Assembly: GCA_907165065.1 (NCBI GenBank)
Contig: OU015538.1
Span: forward strand, 20,785,165-20,849,164
Direction: 5' to 3'
DNA: 64,000 nucleotides
Origin: Caprimulgus europaeus
Taxonomy: Eukaryota > Chordata > Aves > Caprimulgiformes > Caprimulgidae
Part shown: positions 1 through 13,470 of the stretch, in pieces
How the letters are laid out: each line of letters begins with the position of its first letter
Position numbering within the stretch: position 1 is the first letter of the stretch
The notes under the pieces: model-generated
Databases searched by the model: none
What the model was told of the DNA's origin: nothing
What the model saw: the letters and a program-made list of their open reading frames with translations, nothing else
Made by a program: the position numbers and the translations under genes

Positions 1-364
1 CCACATTAGCCCCAAAAGCAGAGCCCCACTCTTCATTAAAGCAACAGTTTCAAAAAAACCCACAGATCCTCCCAGAGCCCAGCACATTAATAATCAGGTT
101 GATGACGAGTTGGCTTTCCAAAGCCCAACTTGTTGTGAAAAAAACCCAAAAAACAAACAAACAAACAAAAAAACCCTCCCAAAAAACCAAAGTCCTTTAA
201 GTTTGCAATGAGGTTTGGGGCAAAAAGCCGTGTTGCAATACACTTAGGGAATCCCAGCTGAGCAAGAATGTCCCTTGTCCTCAGCACCAGTTGCAAAGCC
301 AAATGGCAGCTCCAGCACCCCAAGGTCACCACGACCCGCTCCAGAGGATGACAGCGGCATTTAC

Positions 365-643
365 ACGGGCAGGTAGTGATGGGAGAAGGGGAAATGGTTT
401 TAAACTAAGAGAGGGGAGATTTAGGTTGGATATTAGGAGGAAATTCTTTGCTGTGAGGGTGGTGAGACCCTGGCCCAGGTTGCCCAGAGAAGCTGTGGCT
501 GCTCCTCCCTGGAAGTGTTCTCGGCCAGGTTGGATGAGGCTTTGTGCAACCTGGTCTAGTGGAAGGTGTCCCTGCTGCTGGCATGGGGGCTGGGACTGGA
601 TGAGCTTTAAGGTCCCTTCCAACCCAAACCAGTCTGGGATTGA
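365..643 (+). mobile_element. CR1 LINE 3' fragment
   Basis: Translates in part to the CR1 ORF2 C-terminus ([15 protein letters not shown] pattern) and then runs through the characteristic 3' UTR to 'ggactggatgagctttaa' and 'cagtctgggatt'. The 5' end is truncated, as is usual for CR1. Confidence 0.85.
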
Positions 644-2589
644 TCTGCCACCCAACTGCTGCCTGCCCTGGTTGCACCAAAACTAGTATCAGCTAAACCT
701 TCTCCAAGCCCAAAACCAAGGAGCTGTGACGCTGCACACGATGTCACCGTGTCCCCAGGTGAGCTCACGGCACCAGCAAGAGCACACACAAGGGTCTCCA
801 TCCCCAAGCAACTGTCACCATCCCAGCTGTGAAAAACATCCAGCCTCATTTCCAACTCCAGAATCCCCCCAGTTCTCCCCACCAACCACAGCCTGGGAGT
901 TGGAGAGGGGGTTTTTCCCCTCACTTTTAGTGCCACAAGAAAGCCTCCCCAGCAGCCCGTGCTCGGTGGAAGGGTGATCACCGCGCAGCAGCTGCGCCGC
1001 GCTCCCTCCGGCACAAACCCGAAGCTTTCTGGAGGCTCTCACCTCCTCCCCTCTGAGCAGCAGCTGCCCATGTGGATTCAGTTATTTCGGAGCAGCTACT
1101 CCGAAACGGCGCTCGCCAGAACCCCTGCGCAGAGCAGCTCTCAGCAAGTATCAAAGAGGGAAGACAGATACGAGAGATCACGAAAGCCCACGGCAGTGCC
1201 CAAGAGCCACTTACCCACATGTGATGGAGCTTTCGGGCTCAGCTGAGGGAGGAAAACTCTGCAATAACACTAGAAAGACCCTGCGGAGAGGGATGAGGCT
1301 ATGGAATAGCTTTCCGTGAAAATGGAAGTAGAGTTGGCTCTGCTGCCCCAAAAAGTGAAGGGGAAATGAAGAAAAGCAGCAGAACGCAGCCCACAGCAGC
1401 GACCCCCATCTCCTGACCACCCAGGAGCTGATGGACACATCTTCCACCTGGATAAACTCCTTTATTACAGTCACTCACTAGAGCTCGTGCCGCAGGCTGG
1501 GGGAGAAACGGGGCTGAGGGACAAAGACCCTCAAAGGTCACTTGGTGAGAAGGGCAGAGATGGACAGAGGTCCCCCCTGTCCCAAGGCAGGGGTTAAAAG
1601 CTGCTTTTTTTCCTGCCGTTTCAAGCCCATAATCACTTGCATTAGTTGCTAGAGACGCCTCCCTCCCAATTCTTCGCCGAAGATATTGTCCCACCAGGCA
1701 GAGGAGTATGAACTCATCGTGGTTTCCCAATCCTGACCAGGGGCTCTGCGAGCTACTGGCAATACATATAATAAGTTATTATGCAAATAAAAACTGGACC
1801 CAGCCAAGTGAAATATGCTGGCTCTCAAAGTCCCATCTGCATCACAGCAAGGATCTCAATGAACTTTAAAATACTTATTGTCACCACAATGGGCAATATT
1901 ATATTCTAGTTTGGATCTGTTCCTTCAGAGCATTAGCTCCCATTTGTAGATATTTTTAGATTTTCCTATCCCACTCCTCATTATGAAACACTGAGCTGCA
2001 GATTGATTTATTTCTTAAAAGCAAGTTGCTGTTTTCCCCCATAACAGATTTAACAAATTTGTTCCACCTGTTCAGTTATGCTTCCAATGTCTTTTTTGTG
2101 GTTTCATTGAAGTTTTTTTTTAATCCAAACCTCAAAGACTCTAAACTCAGCATTAAAAGACAAGCTCAGCATCATCACTACCACTCACAACTCAAATGCT
2201 GCTCCAAATTACTGCAAGCTTTCATTTGTAAGTCGATACAGCCAGCAAGATGATTAAGCTTAATGGCTGTGGGCGCAAACACACGCTCTTCGGAGGGCAT
2301 TCTCCTACTGGAAGTCCTACCTCTGCAGCACACGGGCTCCCTGCATGACCCTCCACGTCCTCCTCCCATCACCCAGGCTCAGCTTCAGACACAAACAGAG
2401 AGCTGTTAAAAAAATCAAGTGATTTTATAGATATTCATCAGCCTCTCTCAAGCCCCGTGTTCTTCCATCGCTTTATTGCACTGGTGTGGGTCAGGCACCG
2501 GGATGGGGAGCACTGGAAAAGGTGATGGCACACAGGAGACCCCTTGGTCTGGAGGGGATGGGTATGGAGCCATAAACATCCTCTTTTCA

Positions 2590-2875
2590 TAGAGTGCATT
2601 GGGTGGGAAGGGGCCCTCAAAGCTCATCTACTCCAACCCCCTGCAGTGAGCAGGGACATCTTCACTGGAGCAGGTTGCTCAGAGCCCCATCAATCCTGAC
2701 CTTGGATATCTCCAGGGATGGGGCCTCCACCACCTCTCTGGGCAACCTGTTCCAATGATCCACCACCCTCATATTGAAGAGCTTTTTCCTAATATCCAAC
2801 CTAAATCGACCCTTTTCTAGTTTAAAACCATGACCCCTCATCCTATTGCCACCTGCCCTTGGGAATCTTTTATTC
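2590..2875 (-). mobile_element. CR1 LINE 3' fragment
   Basis: The minus strand carries the CR1 end: on plus it begins near 'gcattgggtgggaagggg', passes 'ctccaaccccctgcagtg' and continues into the reversed ORF2 C-terminus to about 2,875. It belongs to the same subfamily type as the copy at 14.2 kb. Confidence 0.85.
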
Positions 2876-3547
2876 CAAGGTGCTCAGCTCTGATACTGGG
2901 ACTTGGAAAGCAAAGCTTGGTGCTGTGACATTTCATTAACACAGTGACAAGCTGCTTCCTTGCACACCCAGCTCACTGAGGAACTTTATGGGTGAATACT
3001 AATAACAGCAGATGCACAGTCATCTTACCAGCAAGAAATCACCCTTATGGTAACTCCTTGTAATTAGAATGATAATTAGCGTTCTCAAACCCCTATGGCC
3101 AGGCCAGATAATTGGCAATTCTGAAACAGCTTGAAATAAAGGCCGGGAATGACAGGAAAATCCAAAGTGTTCAGTCTTCATGCAAGACCAAAAATCCATC
3201 CTGATCATCATTAACCACAAGATCAATTATCTTGGGATTGCAGCTCTCCTCAGCCTTGCCAGTCCCAGCTCCATCACTCCAGCCCCACATCTCCAATGCA
3301 TCACTCCAGCCCCAGCCTGGACCACACACGTCCTCACCAAGCCCTCCAAACCTGGCTGCGATCCTCCCCATCTACCTTATTATATTCTTCCCTCCAGGTC
3401 TGTGGGTTAACACCTTGTCTGAGGTCTGCTGGTGGGTCCTCAAGCAGGTAATGATGCCAGCAACGATGTGCTGAGAGAAGACCTGCTGGCAAGTCTTCTC
3501 CTGCACCAGCCACGCTGTAGAGGAACGAGTCACCTGAAAGTGAGCAC

Positions 3548-3619
3548 CTGGGATGACACCCACCCCAAGCACTGGGATGACACCCACCCCAAGCACTGGG
3601 ATGACACCCACCCCAAGCA
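3548..3619. repeat. 24-bp tandem repeat, three copies
   Basis: Three identical units of 'gggatgacacccacccca' plus 'agcact'. The period is a multiple of three, which keeps frames open on both strands; no gene is implied. Confidence 0.9.
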
Positions 3620-6600
3620 CATACTGCCCTGGCCAGGGTCAGAACCAACACGATGCCTTCTGTTGGTATTGGTGAGAAGTGTCTTTGGGGAAATCTTCAA
3701 GAGAAGATGCTCACCAACATCAGGCTGGTTTTAACCATCGTCAATGAACAAAGAGTCCCTCCTGATGGCTGAAGCTCAAGAAGGAGGGAGTCTACCCACC
3801 CTGGCAGCAGCAGAAGGGAGATGGGGTGCTGAGGACACCAAGGCACTGACCAAGTTACCCTTGAATTGAAGAAACAGGACTTGGCTGCTGCTCCAAAGGA
3901 CCCATCAGACTACTTCTGTGAACAACTCATTTGCTTAAACAATCTATTTTCACGTAGCCTTGGTTCACAAATGACCATGTAAGAAGTCTAAGCCTAAGTC
4001 TTGGAAAAATCATTTTTAGATTTACCAAAATCATTCCTCAGCAAATATTTCAGAAGCAACATTCAACTGTGGCCATTTATTGGTGGAACATGTGAGTGCA
4101 CAAGTGTGCACAGGAGCTGGCCAGGGAATTCCACCTGATTTCCAGACAAACAGGTACGTTAGGGAGATATCACAGGGGAAAACCAGCAAACCAGGACCCT
4201 GTGAGGAACAACCCAAGTCCTTTCCATCCGACAGCGTCGGCGTGGTGCAATGGTGGCAGAAAACTGAGAGTCACCTCCTTCATTCTCAGCATGAGACTGG
4301 GGAAAAAGCAAAATATCTTTTATCCAGCAAAGGGATCCCCAAAGTGGAAAACACACAGTGATGTGTTTCCAACTGGGTAGCGTGAAAACTTCAAACTTCA
4401 TCTCATTTTAAGGTTAAAATATTATTAATAATATTAAGCAAATATTTAAGAATATCTGAGGCTTGGTGTTATCAAAGCAAAACTCGAGAGGCCCGAGACT
4501 GAACCCAAGCTTGTCTCTGTGCTCCTCAGAGACCCCCAACCCAGCCTTCCCCCACACAAACTTGCAAAGGAGAAGTCTGCAGTATTTACAAGTCTTTCCA
4601 AACACAGACGAGTCCTTCACAAGCTGAAGTGTGAGCCCTGCAAACCTCGGCTGCCTGCTCTCCTTCGGCAGCACCAGGACACGGTCAGAGCCAGCGCGGC
4701 ATCTCCCCAGGCTGTGCCACATCTCCTGGTCCTCACCACAAACCCTTTGGATTTTCTGCCAAAAAAAAGAAGAAATTTCTCCCAAGCTTTGCTGCACTCC
4801 CAGAACAAACCTGATTTTTCAGCAGATGCAGCCTGTGAGCGAACCAGAAGCTGACTGCGGTAAATACCGCCTCGCGCTGAGTCACTTCACCAGGGCCTGG
4901 GAGAAAGCAGAGGAGAGGAGAAGAGCAGAAGGGAAATCCTGCCACAGCCACCCCCTTTGCACATGCACTCGCTCGCTTTTACCCAACAACTGAAGCAGGA
5001 GAGGTTTCTCCCAGCTGTTCTGACTGAGTGACAGCTCCACAGGCCTGAAAGCCACTTTGTGTTGGGAATCACCAGCTCGACGCAGCCCGCGCGGTCCAGG
5101 CGCGACCCCGCGCGCCGGACGGCACCCCGAGCTGTCAGCGTGCTTCACTGATGGAGTCAACCAAAACCACACAGAGCTGCTTGGGAAAACAGCCTCCACC
5201 CCAGCAGATCACGTGCTCCGCTGCCTCCAACTGAACAAAACCAGTTTTGAGGTGTCCCAAAGTTCCAGAACCTCCAAAATATTGGTGACTAGCTGCAAAA
5301 CAGCTCCAGGCTGGTCAGAAGAGCAGCAGGTAGGACCATAATGTTGATAAAAAGAGAAGTGTAGCCACAGAAGCAGGCAAAGCTTGAAAAAGTCAACAGT
5401 GTCCAAAAGATTTAACAGCTCCACCAAGAAGCCAACTTGCCTTCTTTTCCTTTTTTTAACGTGTTTCTTTTGCTCAGAGGTTCACTCAAAGAGATAAGAG
5501 CCACCAGCCTAGTGGTCTCAAAACCACAGTTTGCACCAAGGCTCAGCATGGGCTGTGGTAGCCCCCCTCAGAACTGTCCCTCAGTCACCACAGAAGGTGA
5601 ACCCTCCCATGAGGACACTGCTGGACTTCCCTCCACTCTTGGAGGTGGAGCTGACAACCCAAACTAGCACACTGCCATCATTCCCACCCAACACTCAACC
5701 CATTGCTCCTCAACATTCTTCAACAAGGTGTTGGAAGATGCAGTAAAATCCAGCCTGTCATTGAAGCCTCCTTATGAACACAGCCCAACTGTTCTGATCT
5801 GCAGATGTAGCAGTCGGTGCTTCCTAAACAGATTAGCACCTCTCTCTTCCCTGCACACAACAACCCTGGCAGATCATTTTGGAAAAAGCCTTTTTCAGAT
5901 GAAAGGCCCAAACTCAACCCAAACCAACCACCAATTCACTGTCTCTGAAACAAGTGGCACAATGCACGGTACCTACAGCTAAAACTGAGCTCTGTGCAAG
6001 ACTCTCCACCCTCTCTGCAACTCAGCATCTCAAACACACATCTTCACGAGCTTTCAGTCAACCTCTACCAGTACAGCTCCCTGCACCAGCTCTTCCTAAA
6101 TCACCCATCTTGAGGTGGGAAAGCCATCAGTACACCAAGCCCAACTGTACCAACCAACCTAAGAGCCACCTCAACAGCAGTGACCAGGGACACAGGACCA
6201 ACTGAGCATCACTTACAACATGGACAATCTCTTCCATGTCTAAAACTGCTGGTAACCACCACAAAATACCCCCACAAAAGCCCATGATATTCAAACCCAG
6301 AGTATTTGCCTTAAAAAAAAAATAAATTAAAATAAAACAAAACAAAAAACCTCTAAAAGCCGGGAAAAACACCCCAAGAAGCCGCCCTGGGTTGTGTTAC
6401 TGTTGTTGCATTGCAGGCACCCGTCAGCCTGACACGAGAGCCGACACAAGGAGCCACGGGGCCATCCAGCTCACCCCATGGATCTGCTCTCTCTTTGTCA
6501 GACCTCTCCCCAAAGCACCATCAATCTGTGTCTTTCCCTTCACAACCAAGCTCTTGACTAGCATGAACGTTTAATTTGGGTCCGTTTTGGGGCAGGAGTG

Positions 6601-7923
6601 AAAATAAAGACGAGGGAAGAAGAATTTCTGGATCAGCAGTGAGTTCTGGAGACGTTGAGGCGTATTTCATGTTAAGATGTCAGTTCCTAACATTGAATGC
6701 TAAGTGTCATTTGCCCTTCAGCTAGAAGAAAGGCATGTGAGCAACCCTAACCCAACTGAAATTTCCCCATTGCAAAGCACTTTTGCCAGGAATCACAATT
6801 TCAGTGTCATGTTTCTCCTGCCCTTCTTTGTACAATAACCCTCTCAGTCCACGCTGCCCATGTTTTATTGCTCGGTGATATCCATGCCAACGTTACCAGA
6901 GCACCCTAGATGTTGTCTGGACCGACTCCACGTCAGTGCCTTTCTGTATCACACAAATTAATATCAAAAGAAAGGGGGAACAGACGGATCAGAACTAATA
7001 ATATCACTTTATAAACTGAATTATTGATTTTTCACAGCAGATTGACTCTGTTTCTTACAAATGAAGCAGTTTTGCTTCATTCTCCAAACAGCCAAAGGAC
7101 CAGGAGAGGCTGGGGGGCAGATGAACACGTGCCACAGCAGCCCACCTCCTCCCAGCAGCATTTAATGCCAATTCCAGTCCCGGGACAAGGGGCGAGGGCA
7201 CGGCTGGATTTTTGGGTGCCATTGTCACAGCACCCTCAGCCCAGGTCCCGGCAGGATGGGCTGCACAAGCTGTTCCCCTCCACCCTCCTGCCCTTTCCAA
7301 ACTCAATCTGTTCCCATCCAAAGCAAATGTTTATTTTCAGTTGTTTCTAAAGCCCTGCTTCGCCCGCCTCCAACAGCCTCACGGACTGACGTTAAAAGCT
7401 CCAAGTGATAGCTTATAATTACAGAGTGATCATTCAAAACCTCCCAGTTCCCGTGTTTTAAAGCTTTATGAACTATCAGACTCTCCTTGGCCTCGCTCTA
7501 ATGAACCACGACATGCCAAGCAGTCAAACAAAGAGCAAAAATCATTTGTTATCTCGAAGCTGCATCTGCTCACAAAACCTACAGCGATTTTTGTTGCTAT
7601 TGTTCTCGAGGTTTGGGCTTTTTGAGAAAGCCCTCAACGACAACGAGATTGCTGGGTAAATATGTCAGCGAGACCCTCCCCGTCAGCCCCAGCCTCGGGC
7701 TGTGGTTTCTGTTCACAACATTAAAAAATCGTTGCTATTTGCCAGATTTCAGATAGCAAAGGTGGATCCCCTGGAAGATACCTGAGCAGGAACGTTTAAC
7801 TGCTTCACTCCCTGATCCAGACAAGCAGCTCGAATCCACACAGGACCTTCACTGGGACCTGACCAAAAGTTTAACCTCCCCAATCACCCCCATTGACTAT
7901 CAGTATCAGAATTACCATTTATA

Positions 7924-8022
7924 GAGTCATACAATCCCAGACTGGTTTGGGTTGGAAGGGACCTTAAAGCTCATCCAGTCCCAAGCCCCCTGCCAGCAGC
8001 AGGGACACCTTCCACCAGACCA
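7924..8022 (-). mobile_element. Short CR1 LINE 3' end
   Basis: About 100 bp matching the CR1 tail on the minus strand ('agactggtttgggttgg', 'aaagctcatccagtcc'). It stops at the start of a small tandem of TGGTTTTCCAGCAT-like units (8,031-8,084). Confidence 0.8.
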
Positions 8023-8030
8023 GGAAAATT

Positions 8031-8084
8031 GGTTTTCCAGCATAAAATGGTTTTCCAGCATCTTTATAAAACTCGTTTTCCAGT
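8031..8084. repeat. Short tandem of TGGTTTTCCAGCAT-like units
   Basis: Three diverged copies follow directly on a truncated CR1 end. Confidence 0.7.
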
Positions 8085-8629
8085 ATCTTCAAACATGGGA
8101 AGAAGAAATGGTTTTGAGTCAGGAGGGACCAACAGCAGAGAAACTCATGGTCCACGAGGTGAGGGACACCAGCCTGGGTGTCTCTGGAGGTTTTCTTCTG
8201 AGCCCAGCCGCAGTCACCCACATGCAATAGGCTCAGAAGCCTGAAAGTCTTCATTAAATGGGATGAACTAGCTCACATTTCAGCCAAACTGCCCCACTGA
8301 ATAGTCTCGTCCAATACTTAGGTACCAGCAGAGAAGACATCAAGTTCTTCTCAGCTTGATACGACCCTCAGCCCTCACCTCAACAACGGGACTGCAGAGG
8401 GACCCTGTGCGTGGGGTGCTGCGAGGACGGAGGGAAGGGGCTGGGGCTGAGTGAGGGTGGTGAAGCATCACCACGCACGGAGACACCCCAACATCTGCAT
8501 CACTTCCAAAAAGCTTCATTATTCTGCAAAGCGAGGGACAAGCGGAGTGGCAGACAAGGGAGGAGAGAGTTGACAGCTCCTTGCTGCATCCAGTGTGATT
8601 TTCCTTGGCAGCTCCAGCCTGTTGTTGGA

Positions 8630-8960
8630 ATCATTCGCCAGCTGCCCGGATCAGCGGAGCCGAGCCCGCCGGAGCAACGCTTCATATTTAACACTTGAAG
8701 ACCTCAACTTCCCAGAGCTCATCCTGCCCCTCCACACCAGCCAGCGCACGGAGACAGCACATATGGAACCCACTAAGGCGCTGGATGCGGCGCCTATAAA
8801 TTGTCCAAGCCTGGCAGCCGCGCGCACGAGTGCTAACAAGCGCCGCGCGCCGCACGCGCGTTTGAAGTCGGGCTCTGCTTTCATTAGGGGCGTGCTGCCT
8901 CCCTCTCCGGAGAGCTGCACCGCCTGCTGCTCCTCGCTGCGTGAGTTCACCACCAGCTGG
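8630..8960. promoter_or_regulatory. Intronic CpG cluster with TATA motif, candidate alternative promoter or enhancer
   Basis: Inside EDA intron 1, CpG density rises sharply for about 330 bp, peaking in the CGCG-rich stretch near 8,818-8,862. A TATAAA at 8,795-8,800 on the plus strand lies just before this peak, so initiation would be expected near 8,825 in the antisense direction to EDA. No coding sequence of known family follows. It could equally be an enhancer CpG patch. Confidence 0.35.
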
Positions 8961-9454
8961 GATATTTAGAGCGAGGGGTGATGCCAAGGTGGTGGGTGCA
9001 GCCATGGAGCCCAGCCCAGCATGGTGGTGTGGGGTTCTGTCCCTCATCCAACGCGGGTGCTGAGCCCACAGTGAGAAATAGTGCCCTGCGCCTGAGCCCA
9101 GAGCTTGGGTCAGTACAGGGTCTCTAGGGATTAAACATGCCACCATCCATACGTGTACTGTGCATAGAGGCTCCCTCATCTCCTCATGAAAGTCCAAGAT
9201 TTGGTGTTTCTTGTCAATCCAGTCTCGCCAGACACGGAGACCCAAGTGCAGCTGAGCACGATGAGTGCTGAGCATCCCCAGGCTCAGCAAAGGCTTTGGT
9301 CAAAGGGCTTTTCCTGCTCATGTTCCCTTCTTCCAACAAGACCTTGGCATCGCTGCTACTGAGGAATAGTCTGAAGCCCATCACCATGTCAGTGACAGCA
9401 AAGACCTGCTGCAAAGTCCAGCTGTGGCTCATGGAATCTTTTGCTTAAGAAAAA

Positions 9455-9786
9455 TGAGACAATTCCAGAGTTGCCTGGATGGGAAAAGCCCTTCAAGCTC
9501 ATCAAGTTCAACCATGAACCCAACACTGACCAGTCCCCGACTGACCCATGTCCCTCAGCACTGTGTCTACACGACTCTTCAAGCCCTCCAGGGATGGGGA
9601 CTCCACCATTGCCCTGGGCAACCCCTTCCAATGCCTCAGAACCCTTTCAGCAAAGAAATTCTTCCTCACATCCCATCTCAACTGCCCTGGCCACAACTGG
9701 AGCCCATTTCCTCTTGTCCTGTCCCTTGGTCCTTGGTTGAACAGACCCACCCCCACCTCTCTGCACCCTCCTTGCAGGGAGTTGGA
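9455..9786 (-). mobile_element. CR1 LINE 3' fragment
   Basis: Minus-strand CR1 with the ORF2 C-terminal signature (RWDVRKNFFAERVLRHWKGL) and 3' UTR. It closely resembles the plus-strand copy at 34.1 kb and so is probably the same subfamily. Confidence 0.9.
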
Positions 9787-11382
9787 CAGAGAAAACTCAT
9801 TCATGAAAACGTACATAGCCTAGAAGAGAAGCATGCTGAAAGAGACAGGTTTGTGTTTTCTCTCAACCAGGGAAGGTCTCCATCCTCCCGTGAGCTTTGC
9901 TACCCAAACATCTTGTTTGCAAGCAGCACTGCTGGGATTCTCCACACACACAGCAGAAACAAGCAAAACCAACACAAACAAAAAACCCCCCCAAACACTC
10001 CAAAAGCCCAGGCCATCCCAGGTGCTATAAATGTTCCCCAGAAGAACACTTCAACACCAACAGAAACGAAACCAGACCAAAGCGATGAGGGCTTACTCGA
10101 TCTCAAGCAGTCGGCCAACTGGGTTTTTCTCCTTCTTGTTTTGTTCAGCAACAGCCCCTGCCCAGGAACGCCCCAGGATGCCCATCCCTCGCTTTCAGAG
10201 AGCTTGGGGATCGCACTTTTTTCCTGACAGCTACCACAGCAGCAGGAGTTAACCTCACTGGGGTGACCCTGCACCCCCAGCCCCCTCCGGGGCAGCAGCA
10301 TCCTGCACCTTAACGCCCAATGCTGCCACACCACCAACATTTTCCTCTGGCACATGAGCTTTTCCCCCTCATTTCCCCCTCATTTATCTGCTCTTTGCTA
10401 CGTCCAGAGCCCAGAAAACTGCAGCAACGCTGCAAAAATAATTAAAAAAAAAATTCAAAATTGATTTCCATGACCTGCAAAGCCAAAGGAGCTTTGGGAA
10501 GGGATGCAGATGGGTCAGCAGCCACCTAAGGGGACCAGCAGCGTGAGGATCCCACTGCGCTGCCAATTAAAGCCCGGTATCACCAGTAAAACAGCTGCAT
10601 TGGCTTCCTAAACTTACTCTGTTGAATGCCACCAAGTTCTGCCCAGTCCAAGAACCTGTGCACGAGCCCTATTCTGAGTCAAAATAACTGCTTTCAACAA
10701 CAGAAGAGAGGAGGAAAACTCCAGGTCAGCAATAAACACGTTGCTGAAAAGAAGATGCAATAATCCTGTAAAAAGGACAATTAACATCTTTAAACTGTAC
10801 ATTTCCCAGCACACAGAAAAGATCTCCTTTCCATCTCCAAAAGAGAAAACCTCCCACAATTTATTTCCATGACTGGCAGAGGTCATCCAGCTCCAGGATG
10901 ATCACTGCCTTCCCAGCAAGAGTTAACACGGCCAACCCAGCAAGCACCGACAAGCCCAGCAGCAGCTCCAAGTACTAATTTACTTCATTATCACTAAAAA
11001 GACACTAACAGCTGCAGTTAAAACCCAACTATTTTCTTTCCATTCTGCTCTCCCCATTCACCTCATCAGCTGCAGGTCCAGCAAGTTCTATTTTGATCTG
11101 ATTTTTCCACCACAGGGTATTTTTTATGGGAAAGCAGAAGAATTAAAGCTTTCCAGGCAGGAACATCACCCGTCCTCACCCCGGCAGCCCCAGGTTTCTT
11201 AACTCCCGGTGAGACTCCAGGTGAAATGCACTGAGCACCCTGCAACTGCAGGGAAAAAGGAAAATTAAACCCTTCTTTGCGAGTCTGAACTCCCAAGTTC
11301 AGCCCTGGCAGTGTCACAGCAGGTCAGCAACAGTTCCAGCTGGCAGCTTGCAGTGATTTATCCCATTTTCCTGTCCCAGGGG

Positions 11383-11407
11383 AAAATAAATAAATAAATA
11401 AATAAAG
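11383..11407. repeat. (AAAT)n microsatellite
   Basis: About six AAAT units in a row within EDA intron 1. Confidence 0.85.
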
Positions 11408-11734
11408 TTGTGCTGGTTAAGGTCAGCAGTAGCTCAGCAATTTCTTTGCGAGGTTGAAGGAAATAATTGCTCTAAAATTGTTTCCTGTATTAATTTCACT
11501 CAGCCCAGCACCTGGAGAAGATGGGAAGGCTCAGGGGAAGCCTGTTTAGAGCATTAGCACCTGCAGCCCCTGGCTTCCCTGGGACACCCGGGAAAAACTG
11601 TTGCTGATGGGAAAAGAAAAGGAAAAATTCAGTTTGTTCTTTTTTTTTCTCCTTCCTGCTGGACAAGGTACCCTGCATTTATGTCTTCTCACCTCTCAAA
11701 CTAATGAGGTATTAGCTGTGTATCCAGATGCACG

Positions 11735-12115
11735 ATGTTATTTTACCAAAGCCATGCAACACAACACCATGCAATGTCTGCTGCTGCAATGCTCACAATC
11801 CCATGGGAGATAACACCTTGACACTCAACACAATGCCCACCACATCAAGCAATGCCCACCATGGCAAAGCCACGTCATGCCCACTGATACAAAGCCACGC
11901 AAGGCAACCCCACGTCACACAATGCTCACAATCCCATGGGAGGTAACACCTTGACACTCAACACAGTGCCCACCATGGCAAAGCCACGCAATGCAACCCC
12001 CACGCCACGCAAAGCCCATGGCTGCAAAGCCACCCAAGACAACACCACCCAACACCCACCACAGCATCGTGCCACGCAACGTCCACGGCTGCAAAGCCAC
12101 ACAACAGCGTGCACC
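11735..12115. repeat. Degenerate tandem region with a 132-bp duplication
   Basis: Loose repeats of 'gccacgcaatgc' and 'aatgcccacc' type fill the region. A block of about 55 bp at 11,788-11,843 ('tcacaatcccatgggag' and following) recurs 132 bp on at 11,920-11,975 with few differences. Confidence 0.75.
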
Positions 12116-13470
12116 CACCAGTGCCATGCCTCCTCAACAGGTCCCACCCTGTCCACAACGCATTGAGCTCTCCTGAACAAACCCAACCCAAGAAGCAAGC
12201 GCTGGTGTTGGGGTGCAGCTCTGCAGGGTACCCCCCTCGCCAGGCACAGCCAGGAGGCACACACAGATCTCCATCCCTCGCAGATTTACCCATCATTTCG
12301 AGCTGCTGTTCTCCTGTGAGAGCCACTTCCGAGGAAGCTCAGGGAACGAGGAGCTGCACCTCGGCAGCAGGATGCTGGCACTCGCCATGTGGAACCCATT
12401 ACAGCCCTGGCATCTCATCAATACAGCCCCGCGTATTTAGTGCTTTGCACTTACAACAGCATTTTATTGGGGCTTATGGAAAGAGCTCATTTGAACATCC
12501 CCCAGCTGGGAGTAATTATTTCTGTTATAGCAGCACTCGGGCCCAACTGGCATCAGCACCACCAGCACCATCAGCAGCACCCAAACCCAGCGCCTTTCCC
12601 CACCAGTTTAACGAGGGAGCGCTTACAACAGCCACACGCTACAGTCCAGGCAGGAGTTTTATTTCCCTCCTCCTATAAAGACTTAAGTATTTTAAAATTG
12701 CAGCCACGTCCCAGTGTGATTTTGGGCTGGTGCACAATGGGTCCTGACAGCTGACACATCTTCAGGGACACGCTCACCACTTACTCCCTGCTTTGCCTTC
12801 ACAAAACCCCTCCGTGAGGGGGTTACCTTGCGCAGCCAGACACCTCTAAAAATAACATCCTCTTAAAAGTGTTGAAAGATATTAAAATATAAAGTCATTA
12901 ACATATAATGAGAGTGGAATGAGAGTTTTTCGCATGCTCTGAAGCTCTCAGGGTTTGGCTTCCAGTCAAGAAAAATAGATTGGATTAGTATGAGAGCAAA
13001 ATGAGGATAGTGTGCAGTTTAATTAGCATTACAAGGTCCTACACGTGTATGGAAGAGCAGGGAAGATTTATAGGATAATGTGGTAAGAAAAATAACGTTA
13101 AAGGTTAGAATAATATGGGTTTGATAAAGCACTATGTACCAGGAGGTTAAGGGAAAGATAACCTTGGAATGCCACCAAGCATTCTCCAAGAACTCAGGTC
13201 TGAGTGGCTGCCAGCTAACTCATCCAGAAACTGGGGAAAAATCCTGCCACTTCGGTCACGTGCCGGCCAAACTTTGGCAACAACAACCTTCTCCGTCAAG
13301 GAATGCAAGAAATGCTGATAAAAAAAAACAGTCCTGTGTCCTTGTACACAGCCACAGTATTTCTCCTTCGTGGAGCGAGCAGAGAATGAAAATAAAGACA
13401 ATGCACCAGCAAGCTCAGCTCTGGACAGGGCAGAGCCCACAGCAGCCCACGGAAGGGAGCACCACAGACC

